Origin: Actinoplanes lobatus
Lineage (GTDB): Bacteria; Actinomycetota; Actinomycetes; Mycobacteriales; Micromonosporaceae
Direction: 5' to 3'
DNA length: 64,000 nt
Assembly: GCF_014205215.1 (NCBI RefSeq)
Contig: NZ_JACHNC010000001.1
Location: forward strand, 811,001-875,000
In this document: positions 54,232-63,314 of the stretch, one piece after another
Numbering within the stretch: the stretch's first letter is position 1
Layout of the letters: the number at the start of each line of letters is the position of its first letter
Notes under the pieces: generated by a model
Databases searched by the model: none
Told to the model about the DNA's origin: nothing
What the model saw: the letters and a program-made list of their open reading frames with translations, nothing else
Position numbers and translations under genes: made by a program

Positions 54232-54960
54232 TCAGAGGCCGGTGGCCCCGTCCTCGAGCGCATCCGCGTCGATCGCGTCGGCGAATTCGGCGGCCTCCGC
54301 GTCACGGGCGGCCAGCGCGTCCTTGACGGCGCGGATGGCGATACCGGCCGGATATCCCTTGCGGGCGAGCATCGCGACCAGCCGCCGGAAGACCGCCTCC
54401 GGGGCACCCGTCGCCGACCGAAGCTTGCGATCGACCAGCGCCCGGGCGGCGGCCGCCTCCGCCTCGTCGTCGACCGCCTCCAGCGCTTCGGAGGCCACCT
54501 CGTCGTCGACCCCACGCTGGCGCAGCTCATTGGCCAGCGCCCGTCGCGCCAGCCCTCTGCCGTGATGACGACTGGAAACCCACGCCCGGGCGAAGGCCGC
54601 GTCGTCGATGATGCCGACCTCGTCGTACCGGTCGAGGACCTCGGCGATCACCTCTTCCGAGATCTCCTTGCGGACCAGCGCCTTCGCCAGCTCTGCCCGG
54701 GTTCGTGGTCGAACCGCGAGCTGGCGAAGACAGATCTCCCGGGCGATCTCGGACTCGCTGCGCGGCGGCTCCGCCCGCTCCCGCCCGTCTCCACCCACGC
54801 GGTCGTCCGGCATGTCGGATCCGGCCGGCCGCCGGCGGGCGCCACGGCCACCGGCACGGCGGGGCGCACCCGCCTCTCCGTCCTCCGGCATGCCGGAGGC
54901 GGCCCGGGGCGGGATGGCATCCCACCCTCGCCCGGACCGTGCACCGCGCCGTCCAGCCAT
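54232..54960 (-). CDS. recX: Regulatory protein RecX
   Basis: 242 residues. After an N-terminal disordered, Arg/Gly-rich extension of about 70 residues come three-helix RecX repeats: REICLRQLAVRPRTRAELAKAL, VIAEVLDRYDEVGIIDDAAFARAWV and the GRGLARRALANELRQRGVD region. The C-terminus adds an acidic tail. RecX caps RecA filaments and limits recombination. It starts 14 bases after the recA stop on the same strand, the standard pair. Confidence 0.93.
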   Translation of the reverse strand: MAGRRGARSGRGWDAIPPRAASGMPEDGEAGAPRRAGGRGARRRPAGSDMPDDRVGGDGRERAEPPRSESEIAREICLRQLAVRPRTRAELAKALVRKEISEEVIAEVLDRYDEVGIIDDAAFARAWVSSRHHGRGLARRALANELRQRGVDDEVASEALEAVDDEAEAAAARALVDRKLRSATGAPEAVFRRLVAMLARKGYPAGIAIRAVKDALAARDAEAAEFADAIDADALEDGATGL

Positions 54961-54974
54961 CGCCGGTTACCGGA

Positions 54975-56024
<1,050 letters not shown>

Positions 56025-56134
56025 TCCCGCCACCCCTGTATTCGATTTCGCGTTCTTCGCCGACGAGCTCTTGTTCACCACGGTCGACACGGTAGGCGGT
56101 GGGTATGACAAAAGTCCTCCGCCCTGTCGTGTGC

Positions 56135-56161
56135 TGTGGATGACCGAGCCGCTGTGGACAA
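56135..56161. promoter_or_regulatory. Two DnaA-box-like sites upstream of recA
   Basis: TGTGGATGA at 56135-56143 and TGTGGACAA (complement of the actinobacterial DnaA box TTGTCCACA) at 56153-56161, same orientation, 18 bases apart. They lie between the recA start and the SOS-box candidate. Confidence 0.45.
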
Positions 56162-56164
56162 TAG

Positions 56165-56180
56165 CCGAACACCTGTACGA
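56165..56180. promoter_or_regulatory. LexA (SOS) box candidate of recA
   Basis: CCGAAC-N4-GTACGA matches 10 of 12 fixed positions of TCGAAC-N4-GTTCGA. It starts 141 bases upstream of the recA ATG. Like the two sites near lexA, it has GTAC where consensus has GTTC. Confidence 0.65.
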
Positions 56181-56219
56181 GGATCGAGAGACGCGCCCGA
56201 ACAGACGTGCTAATGCAGC

Positions 56220-56420
56220 TCAGCGTAGCCGCACAGGCACCCGATCGGGGTATGCGGCGACCACCGCGCGCCAGATGGTAGCCGTTTCGACACCCTGAGC
56301 GATGGCCGCGTCGATGGTCCGGCCGCCCAGCTCCGTGAAGGCGTGATCCGCCGCGATGCTGCGGGCGTAGACGGACCCGAAACTCTGCTCCAGGCGTTCC
56401 CAGAAATCTGTCAGGCGCAC
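56220..56420 (-). CDS. DUF3046 family protein
   Basis: 66 residues, complete: MRLTDFWERLEQSFGSVYAR at the start, GGRTIDAAIAQGVETATIWRAV in the middle. DUF3046 proteins sit upstream of recA in most actinobacteria (Rv2738c in Mycobacterium). Cytoplasmic, helical, function unknown. The start lies 35 bases from the stop of udgX on the same strand. Confidence 0.9.
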   Translation of the reverse strand: MRLTDFWERLEQSFGSVYARSIAADHAFTELGGRTIDAAIAQGVETATIWRAVVAAYPDRVPVRLR

Positions 56421-56455
56421 CGTGAAAGGGTACCCACGAAGGGGCCGCCGACCCG

Positions 56456-57118
56456 TCAGGCGACCGCCGCGGCCGCGACCCGGAGGTCGTCGACCAGTCC
56501 CCGGTACGCCGTCTCGCGATCATCCGCGCGCAGGACCGCCGAGGGGTGGATCGTGGCCAGCGCCTGGATCTCGGCCACCGGGAAGTCCTCGGGGTGCTGG
56601 GCCGACGCCGGCCATGGCATCAGCTGCCCGCGCGACCGGGTCACCCGGAACGACGGACCGAGCAGCGCCTTGCCCGCGGTGGCGCCCAGGATGACCACGA
56701 GCTCCGGCTTGAGCAGCGCGAACTCCGAGACCAGCCACGGACGGCAGGCGGTGATGTGGGCGGGCCCCGGGTTCTGGTGGATCCGCCGGTTGCCCCGCAG
56801 CTCGAACCTGAAGTGCTTCACCGAATTCGTGATGTAGAGATCGGCCGGGTCGATGCCGGCGTCGTCGACCGCCTCCCGCAGCAGCCGGCCCGCCGGCCCC
56901 ACGAACGGCAGTCCCTGCCGGTCCTCGATGTCACCGGGCTGCTCGCCGACGAAGACGATCTTCGCATGCGGCGCCCCGCGCCCGAACACGGTCTGGGTCG
57001 CGCTCTCGTGGAGCTCGCAGCCCTGACAGTCCGCCGCGGCCGACTTCAGCTCGTCGATGCTCCGGGGGTGCGGCGGCACCCATCGCTGCGCGCCCACCGG
57101 CGCCTCCGTCCATGGCAT
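56456..57118 (-). CDS. UdgX-type uracil-DNA glycosylase
   Basis: 220 residues. It is a family 4-like uracil-DNA glycosylase fold. Motif A is GEQPGDIEDRQGLPFVGPAG, motif B HPSAVLR. The UdgX-specific R-loop appears in RGNRRIHQNP, whose histidine forms a covalent bond to the uracil-excised DNA in the mycobacterial enzyme. Cysteines for the Fe-S cluster are visible in CQGCELH, with others further on (for example CRPW). It lies close to recA and DUF3046, consistent with a DNA-repair group. Confidence 0.88.
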   Translation of the reverse strand: MPWTEAPVGAQRWVPPHPRSIDELKSAAADCQGCELHESATQTVFGRGAPHAKIVFVGEQPGDIEDRQGLPFVGPAGRLLREAVDDAGIDPADLYITNSVKHFRFELRGNRRIHQNPGPAHITACRPWLVSEFALLKPELVVILGATAGKALLGPSFRVTRSRGQLMPWPASAQHPEDFPVAEIQALATIHPSAVLRADDRETAYRGLVDDLRVAAAAVA

Positions 57119-57204
57119 TGCACCGTTCTACCCGCAGCCACCGACAAAATTGCCACCGCCCCAACCCTTCCGGATGACGGCGGTCCACCCTTCCCGCGGA
57201 GACC

Positions 57205-58551
57205 TCACCTCATCGGCGGAACCACGCCGGCCGGGTTGACCGCGGCCGCCACCGCGCCGGCCAGTTCCGTCGCCTCCGCGGGCTCGAGTGTGCTGATCGT
57301 GATGCGGATCCCCGGCGGGGAACCCATCCGGAAGAGGGCGCCGGGCGCCACCGCGTACCCCCGATCGCGGAGCGCCGCGACCGCCCGGGTCTCGTCGGGC
57401 ACCGGAACCCAGACGTTGATACCGGTCTCGCCGAAGGCTTCGACGCCCTCCGCCCGGAGCGCCGCCTGGAGCGCCCGGCGGCGTTCCCCGTACTTCCTCG
57501 CGGCGTGCGCGACCAGCTCGGTGGTCTCCTCGTCCCGCCAGAGCCGGAGCAGCAGCCGCTGCAGGACGGTGGACACCCAGCCCATGCCGATCCGCATCCG
57601 GCCGGCCACCCGGGCACCGGTCGTCTCGTCACCCGCGAGCACGGCGATGCGCAGATCCGGTCCGAAGGGCTTGGAGGCGGACCGGACGAACGCCCAGGAG
57701 CCGGTCACCGGCCCGATGCAGTTCGGCTCACGCTCGGCCAGCTCGGCCGCGTGATCATCCTCGATGACGACGACGCCCGGATGGCCGGCCAGCAGTTCGC
57801 GGAGCCGGGCGGCCCGCTCGGGGCCGACCGCGGCGCCGGTCGGATTCTGCGCGCGGACGGTTATCACGACGGCCCGGGCGCCGGCTCGCAACGCCGCGGC
57901 CAGCGCTTCCGGATCGGGTCCCTCGGCATCGACGGTGAACGGCACCGCGCGCAGGCCCAAGGCGGCCACCAGGTCGATCAGGGCGGCCCACCCCGGATCC
58001 TCGATCGCGACGCCGTCGCCTGGTCGAAGGTGGGCGGCGAGGACCCGCTCGATCGAGTCGAGCGCCCCCGAGGTGACCACGATCACCGCGCCGGAGACGG
58101 GGACGCCCTCGCCCAGCAGGCGGGGCCGGGCCGCGTCGGCCAGCTCCGGCATGGTCACCGCGGACGCGTACCCCTGAGGCGGGCCGGTTTGCGCCGCGAG
58201 CGCGGCGATCGCCGGAGCCAAGGGTGGCAGCAGATGCGGATCCGGCTCTCCGGTGGAGAGGTCGCGCAGGCCCGGCGGAGCCGGCGTACGCAGAGCCGCT
58301 CGCGTCACCGCGACGGCCGGGCGGTGGCGGACCCGGGTGCCGCGCCGGCCCTCGGTCTCGATCACGCCGCGCTGGCGCAGCTCCTGATAGGCCTTGGCCA
58401 CGGTGGCCGGGCTGACGTGCAGAGAGCCCGCGAGGACGCGGACCGACGGCAGCGCCGCCCCGGCGATCCAGTCGCCCCGGACGATGCCCGCCTCGATGCT
58501 GGCCGAAATCTCGGCGGCGTTGTCACCGCTGACCTGATACTGTGCTGACAC
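57205..58551 (-). CDS. MocR-type regulator: GntR HTH fused to PLP-dependent aminotransferase
   Basis: 448 residues. The winged HTH (about 10-75: IVRGDWIAGAALPSVRVLAG, VSPATVAKAYQELRQRGVIE) is followed by an aminotransferase class I fold. That fold contains SGALDSIERVLAAHL, IEDPGWAAL, the NPTG motif (VRAQNPTGAAV), IEDDHAAEL, and the PLP-lysine region FVRSASKPFGPDLRIAVLAG. MocR proteins control vitamin B6 or amino-acid genes, sensing PLP or an aminated effector. The divergent gene encodes a flavin/pyridoxamine-oxidase-fold protein, so B6-linked regulation is plausible. Palindromes at 58540-58574 are likely its operator. Confidence 0.9.
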   Translation of the reverse strand: MSAQYQVSGDNAAEISASIEAGIVRGDWIAGAALPSVRVLAGSLHVSPATVAKAYQELRQRGVIETEGRRGTRVRHRPAVAVTRAALRTPAPPGLRDLSTGEPDPHLLPPLAPAIAALAAQTGPPQGYASAVTMPELADAARPRLLGEGVPVSGAVIVVTSGALDSIERVLAAHLRPGDGVAIEDPGWAALIDLVAALGLRAVPFTVDAEGPDPEALAAALRAGARAVVITVRAQNPTGAAVGPERAARLRELLAGHPGVVVIEDDHAAELAEREPNCIGPVTGSWAFVRSASKPFGPDLRIAVLAGDETTGARVAGRMRIGMGWVSTVLQRLLLRLWRDEETTELVAHAARKYGERRRALQAALRAEGVEAFGETGINVWVPVPDETRAVAALRDRGYAVAPGALFRMGSPPGIRITISTLEPAEATELAGAVAAAVNPAGVVPPMR

Positions 58552-58574
58552 AGCAAGCAGTGTGTACTAGTACA
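58540..58574. promoter_or_regulatory. Palindromes between the MocR gene and the flavin/GNAT gene
   Basis: CTGTG-N4-CACAG at 58540-58553 overlaps the MocR start codon, and TGTACTAGTACA at 58563-58574 is a perfect 12-base palindrome. Both lie within 60 bases of two divergent starts, as expected for a repressor/activator of both genes. Confidence 0.5.
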
Positions 58575-58610
58575 AGGTCATTCGCAAGCGGAACAGCCGG
58601 GGAGGCCACC

Positions 58611-59849
58611 ATGACCGACCTCTACACCCCCACTTCTCGTACGACGGCCACACGCACCCGGAAGCGGATGCACTACGAGCGCGACACGGCCCACGCCATT
58701 CTCGACGAGGCGTTCGACTGCGCGGTCGGTTTCGTGGTCGACGGTGAGCCCCGGGTGCTGCCCAACCTGCACGTCCGCCTCGGCGACACCCTCTATCTGC
58801 ACGGCTCCACCGGCTCGCGGCTCGGCCTGGCGGCCCGTGGCGACGGCGTCCCGGTGTGCGTGACCGTGACCCTGCTGGACGCGCTGGTCTACGCGCGGTC
58901 GCAGTTCAACCACAGTGCCAACTACCGTTCCGTGGTCGCTCTCGGGACCGCGCGGCCGGTCACCGACGACGCCGAGAAGCTGCGTGTGCTGTCCGCCCTG
59001 GCCGACAAGGTCGGTGACGGCCGCTCCCGGGACAGCCGGCCGGCCACCCGCCAGGAGCTCGCCCAGACGACCGTGCTGGCGCTTCCGCTCGTCGAGGTGT
59101 CGGTGCGGATCCGGGCCGCCGGCGCCGTGGACGACCCGGAGGACCTGGATCTGCCGCACTGGGCCGGGATCCTGCCGCTGCGGACGGTGGCCGGGCCCCC
59201 GGTGACGGAGCCGGGCGTCGCGGCCGCCCCGCCGGCGTATCTTCCGGGCGCCCCGTCGGAGTGGCAGACCCCGGTCGTGCTGGAGGGCCGGCACGTGCGG
59301 CTCGAGCCCCTCACACCCGGCCATGTGGAGCGCCTGTTCGAGGCTCTGGACGACGAGGAGGTCTGGCGGCACATCCCCTTCCCCCGGCCGCGCACGGCGG
59401 AGGACCTGGCCGAGGACGTCGCGGGTGTGCTGCGTGGTCAGTGGCTGGGCCAGCGTTCCGGCTGGGCACAGGTCGACCCGGCCACCGGCGCGGTGATGGG
59501 CATGACGACCTACCACGACATCGACACGAACCTGCGTGCCCTCGGCATCGGTCACACCATGCTCGGCCGGAAGTGGTGGCGGACCGGGGTCAACACCGAG
59601 GCGAAGCTGCTGCTGCTGGAGCGGGCGTTCGACGTGCTCGGCGCCGAACGCGTGTTCTGGTATACGGACGTTCGCAACGAGCGTTCCCAGCGGGCGATCG
59701 CACGGCTGGGCGCCAGCCGTGACGGGATGATCCGCCGGCAGCGCAAGCGGCCCGACGGCAGCTGGCGGGACACCGTGCTGTTTGCCATGACGGTGGACGA
59801 GTGGCCGGCCGCGGCCCAGCGCCTCAGGGACCGGCTGGCCACGGGATGA
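58611..59849 (+). CDS. Fusion of a pyridoxamine-oxidase-fold flavin-binding domain and a GNAT acetyltransferase
   Basis: 412 residues from the ATG at 58611 (GGGGAGG upstream). Residues about 15-210 are a split-barrel flavin-binding domain of the PNPOx-like type: TAHAILDEAFDCAVGFVVDG, LYLHGSTGSRL, FNHSANYRSVVALG and VEVSVRIRAAGAVDDPEDL. Residues about 225-405 are a RimJ/RimL-type GNAT domain (VVLEGRHVRLEPLTPGHVE, IGHTMLGRKWWRTGVNTEAK, RVFWYTDVRNERSQRAIARLGA). Each domain is common alone; the fusion is rare in my experience. The substrate is unknown, and the acetyltransferase could modify a pyridoxal-linked or amino-acid product. Confidence 0.88.
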   Translation: MTDLYTPTSRTTATRTRKRMHYERDTAHAILDEAFDCAVGFVVDGEPRVLPNLHVRLGDTLYLHGSTGSRLGLAARGDGVPVCVTVTLLDALVYARSQFNHSANYRSVVALGTARPVTDDAEKLRVLSALADKVGDGRSRDSRPATRQELAQTTVLALPLVEVSVRIRAAGAVDDPEDLDLPHWAGILPLRTVAGPPVTEPGVAAAPPAYLPGAPSEWQTPVVLEGRHVRLEPLTPGHVERLFEALDDEEVWRHIPFPRPRTAEDLAEDVAGVLRGQWLGQRSGWAQVDPATGAVMGMTTYHDIDTNLRALGIGHTMLGRKWWRTGVNTEAKLLLLERAFDVLGAERVFWYTDVRNERSQRAIARLGASRDGMIRRQRKRPDGSWRDTVLFAMTVDEWPAAAQRLRDRLATG

Positions 59850-59896
59850 GTCCCGTCAGCGATACTCCGGGGCGCTCCGGCGAGAAAGGTTGACCA

Positions 59897-60550
59897 ATGC
59901 TCGGTATCACTGATTTCTGGACGTACGTGCTGGGCGTGGTGGCCATCATCCTCCTGCCCGGCCCGAACTCCGTCTTCGTGCTTTCGGTGGGTGCCCAGCG
60001 TGGCGTCCGCGCCGGCTACCAGGCCGCGTGTGGCGTGTTCCTGGGCGACGCGGTGCTCATGTTCCTCTCGGCGGCCGGTGTCGCCTCCCTGATCGCCGCC
60101 TACCCGGCCCTGTTCCTCGTGCTGAAGTACGCGGGGGCGGCGTACCTGTCCTGGGTCGGCGTCAACATCATCCGCATCGCCTGGCGACGGTGGCGCGACC
60201 GTGCCGTGCCAACCCCGGCACCGGCCGGCGAGCCACCGGCCGGGATGCAGCGCCCCTTCCGCCGGGCCGCCGTGATCAGCCTGCTCAACCCCAAGGCGAT
60301 CCTGTTCTTCATGTCGTTCTTCATCCAGTTCGTCCAGCCCGGCTATCCGCATCCGGAGCTGTCGTTCCTGGTCCTCGGCACGGTCGTGCAGTTCTTCAGC
60401 GCGCTCTACCTGTCCGCGCTGATCTTCGGGGGCCGTTACCTCGCCGGGCAGTTCCGGGAGCGACGGCGGCTGGCCACCGGAGCGTCCACCGCGGTGGGCA
60501 CGCTGTTCGTGGGATTCGGGATCAAGCTCGCCACGGCCAGCGTGGGCTGA
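59897..60550 (+). CDS. LysE/RhtB-family exporter, LeuE-like
   Basis: 217 residues and six membrane segments. The family motif LPGPNSVFVLSVGAQRGVRAGY lies near residue 20, with NPKAILFFMSFFIQFVQP in helix 4-5. The best match by sequence memory is leucine exporter LeuE. It follows the flavin/GNAT fusion by 48 bases with GAGAAAGG upstream, so exporter and enzyme could share a transcript controlled by the MocR regulator. Confidence 0.9.
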   Translation: MLGITDFWTYVLGVVAIILLPGPNSVFVLSVGAQRGVRAGYQAACGVFLGDAVLMFLSAAGVASLIAAYPALFLVLKYAGAAYLSWVGVNIIRIAWRRWRDRAVPTPAPAGEPPAGMQRPFRRAAVISLLNPKAILFFMSFFIQFVQPGYPHPELSFLVLGTVVQFFSALYLSALIFGGRYLAGQFRERRRLATGASTAVGTLFVGFGIKLATASVG

Positions 60551-60562
60551 GACGCCCCACGA

Positions 60563-63172
60563 TCAGGACGGGCTCGGGGCCGGGTGGCGGGTGGCGCCCA
60601 CCGCGTAGAAGGTGCCGCGGACCATCTGGAGCTTGCCGAGGTCCGTGGTCCACGTCTTCTCCGCAGTGGTCCACCCCAGCACGAAGGCCCGGCCGTCGAC
60701 CACGAACCATCGGACGATGGTGTGCCGGGCGGCGCCGTCCCGGGTCCGGTAGCGGTACTCCCAGTCGGCGGCCCGGTGCAGCAGGGCCACCGCTTCGAGA
60801 CCCGCTCTCGTGTAGCCGGGCAGCCCACCCGGTCCGGCTAGACGGCCTTCCTCCGCCTGCAACGCCTGGACCGGGTCGACGGCGGGATCCTGGCCGGTGT
60901 CGAGGCTCAGCACTCTGGAGTTCCGGGGGTTCCGAAAGCAGTAGGTCGTACCGATCCGCTGGTAGGTCCAGTCGTCAGGGACCGCGATGTGAAAACCGGA
61001 TCCGTCGGTGAAGTAGGACCAGCCGGAAGGCAGGGTCCACCCGTTGACGCCTCGGGTCGCGCCCTTCCGCGGGGTCGCCGGGAGGCCCGTCGGCGGTGAC
61101 GTGTCGCAGAGGGCGGATACGAAGGCTCGCCGCTGCGGCGAACTCGCTGCGGTGGAGGGGACCACGGTGGACGGTTTCGCGGGCGCCGGCGAGCCGGACG
61201 GCTCCGTCGGCGAGACCTGGGAAGCCTGGGCGCTCGGGGGCGCCTGGGAAATCCGGGAGCTCTGGGGCGCCTGGAAGGCCGAGGAGTGGGCGGCCTGGGA
61301 GCTCGGGGAAGCTGGGGAGGTTCGGGAAGCCGGGGTTTCGGCGGGCGGCACCGGGACGGAGGGTGACGGCGTGGTCGTCACCAGCGACTCCGTCACGGCC
61401 GATGGGGACGGGAGGAAGACCTGGGGGCGGGGCTCGTCGCGGTCGGCCACGTAGCCCGCGAACAGACTGCCGCCGAGCGCCAGCATGACCAGGGCGGTGA
61501 CGGCGATCCGGGCCGGTGTCACCCGTACCGGTCGGGTGGGGTTCGGGTTTGACGGCCGGCTCGTCGTGCCGCCCGAGGCCGCACGGACGACGGCCGTGCC
61601 CGCCGTGGGCGGGAGCCGGGAGGTCTTCGGCTTCGCCGGGCCGGAGGGCAGCGGGTCCGTGCCCTGACGGCCGGCCTGGCCGTCGGCGGGACTCCCCTCC
61701 GGGAAGCGCATTCCGGCGGCTGGCGCGCCGGACGGCGCTGTTGGCTGCCAAAGCTCGAGTTTCGTGCCTGTCATGCCGGATGCGGAGACGTCGTCCCGGT
61801 CCGCTTCCGGATCGTGCGGGGTCGTTCCAGGCCTGCCCGCGGCCGCTGCGGGGGGATCCCACCCCGGGGGTGGGCCGGACGGGTCCGGCTCGCGGGCCAT
61901 CGCGGGGGGCTTGGCGTTCGGTCCCGCTGGAGTCGGCGTGTCGTCCTGATGGGTGCCGCTGACGGGAGTGCTCGGCACGTCTCGAACATCCTCCGCGCCT
62001 CTGCCGGCGGAGGAACCCGGCACCGGCCCGGACGAAGCGGCGGCGTTCGGGGACAGGCCGGACGGCGGTATCCGCGCGTCGGCCGGTGACGGCTCGCCAC
62101 CGGAGGGCGGGACCGGCGCCGCGCCCGTGGCTCTCCGTACCGGATCGGGCGAGGACCTCGGCCGCGTTCCCGTCTCCGGCGCGGCGGCCGCCGGAGACGC
62201 AGTGGCCGCCGGAGACGACCTTCCCGCCACCGAGGCCGTCCCCCGGTGCGGCCGCGCCGGAGACCCGGCCGCGTGAGGGGATCCCGGCCCGGCCGTCCCG
62301 CGTGCCCGCCGGCCGTCGCGCTGGCCGGGCAGGAACGGGATCTTCTCCTGCGGGTCCTCGAACACGATCATGCGCAGCCGCCGCTCGACCTCCGGAACCG
62401 TCAGGCGGGTGGCCGGTTCGTATCGGAGGAGGCCGTCGAGCACCGATGCCAGCGGGCCGGCGCGGACCGGCGGGTCCGGAGGTTCCGTGGCGAGCGCCGC
62501 AAGGGTCGCCATCGCGGTCTCACGGGCGTAGGGCGACCGCCCTTCGACGGCCGCGTACAGGGTCGCTCCCAATGACCACAGATCCGATTCGACGGTGGAG
62601 GCGCCGTCGCGGGCCCGCTCCGGCGACACGTACTGGGGCGAACCGACGATCAGGCCGGGGGCGGTCACCGACCCGTCGTCGACGAACGTCGCGAGACCGA
62701 AATCGGTCAGCACCACCCGCCCGTCGGTCCCGATGAGCACGTTGTGCGGTTTCACGTCGCGGTGCAGCACCCCGGCCCGGTGCGCCGCGGCGAGGGCGTC
62801 CAGGACGGCCAGGCCGATCCGCGCGGCCACCGCCGGCTCGTACGGCCCTTCCTCGTGAAGCACCTGTTGGAGCGACCGGGACTGCACGTACTCCATGACG
62901 ATCCAGGACAGTCCTTCGGCGTGCACGACGTCGTAGATCCGGACCACGTGGGGGTGGTTGAGACGGGCCGCGCTCCGCGCCTCGCGAAGGGTCCGCGCAC
63001 GCAGGCGTTCCTTTTCGGCACTGGTCATCCAGTCCGGCGGAACGATCTCCTTGACGGCTACCTCGCGGTGGAGCATCTCGTCCCGGGCCAGCCAGACCCG
63101 CCCCATGCCACCGGCGCCGACCGGCTCCAGGAGACGGTACCGGCCGGCGACAAGCATCTGCCTTTCCGCCAT
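60563..63172 (-). CDS. Transmembrane serine/threonine protein kinase
   Basis: 869 residues from the ATG at 63170-63172. The kinase domain (about 10-270) has GAGGMGRV, catalytic lysine in VAVKEI, HRDVKPHN, and DFGLA. A Pro/Ser/Gly-rich juxtamembrane segment of about 300 residues follows, then a single membrane helix (IAVTALVMLALGGSLFAGYVA near 545). The extracellular part starts with a Ser/Pro-rich stalk and ends in a 150-residue domain (SALCDTSPPTGLP...) with cysteines, perhaps a ligand sensor. Domain order is that of PknB-like receptors, but no PASTA repeats are present. The start lies 142 bases from the divergent helicase gene. Confidence 0.9.
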   Translation of the reverse strand: MAERQMLVAGRYRLLEPVGAGGMGRVWLARDEMLHREVAVKEIVPPDWMTSAEKERLRARTLREARSAARLNHPHVVRIYDVVHAEGLSWIVMEYVQSRSLQQVLHEEGPYEPAVAARIGLAVLDALAAAHRAGVLHRDVKPHNVLIGTDGRVVLTDFGLATFVDDGSVTAPGLIVGSPQYVSPERARDGASTVESDLWSLGATLYAAVEGRSPYARETAMATLAALATEPPDPPVRAGPLASVLDGLLRYEPATRLTVPEVERRLRMIVFEDPQEKIPFLPGQRDGRRARGTAGPGSPHAAGSPARPHRGTASVAGRSSPAATASPAAAAPETGTRPRSSPDPVRRATGAAPVPPSGGEPSPADARIPPSGLSPNAAASSGPVPGSSAGRGAEDVRDVPSTPVSGTHQDDTPTPAGPNAKPPAMAREPDPSGPPPGWDPPAAAAGRPGTTPHDPEADRDDVSASGMTGTKLELWQPTAPSGAPAAGMRFPEGSPADGQAGRQGTDPLPSGPAKPKTSRLPPTAGTAVVRAASGGTTSRPSNPNPTRPVRVTPARIAVTALVMLALGGSLFAGYVADRDEPRPQVFLPSPSAVTESLVTTTPSPSVPVPPAETPASRTSPASPSSQAAHSSAFQAPQSSRISQAPPSAQASQVSPTEPSGSPAPAKPSTVVPSTAASSPQRRAFVSALCDTSPPTGLPATPRKGATRGVNGWTLPSGWSYFTDGSGFHIAVPDDWTYQRIGTTYCFRNPRNSRVLSLDTGQDPAVDPVQALQAEEGRLAGPGGLPGYTRAGLEAVALLHRAADWEYRYRTRDGAARHTIVRWFVVDGRAFVLGWTTAEKTWTTDLGKLQMVRGTFYAVGATRHPAPSPS

Positions 63173-63314
63173 CGGCACCTACCCATCAAGTCGGGTATCA
63201 GGATAATCAGCCACAGACCGCCCAAGGAACGACGATCACCCGGCCCCCGCGTGCGGTTTCCCGCTGCGCCGGGAGGGCGGTTTTCTGTCGTACCCCCGGG
63301 GCAGGATGTGAGGC

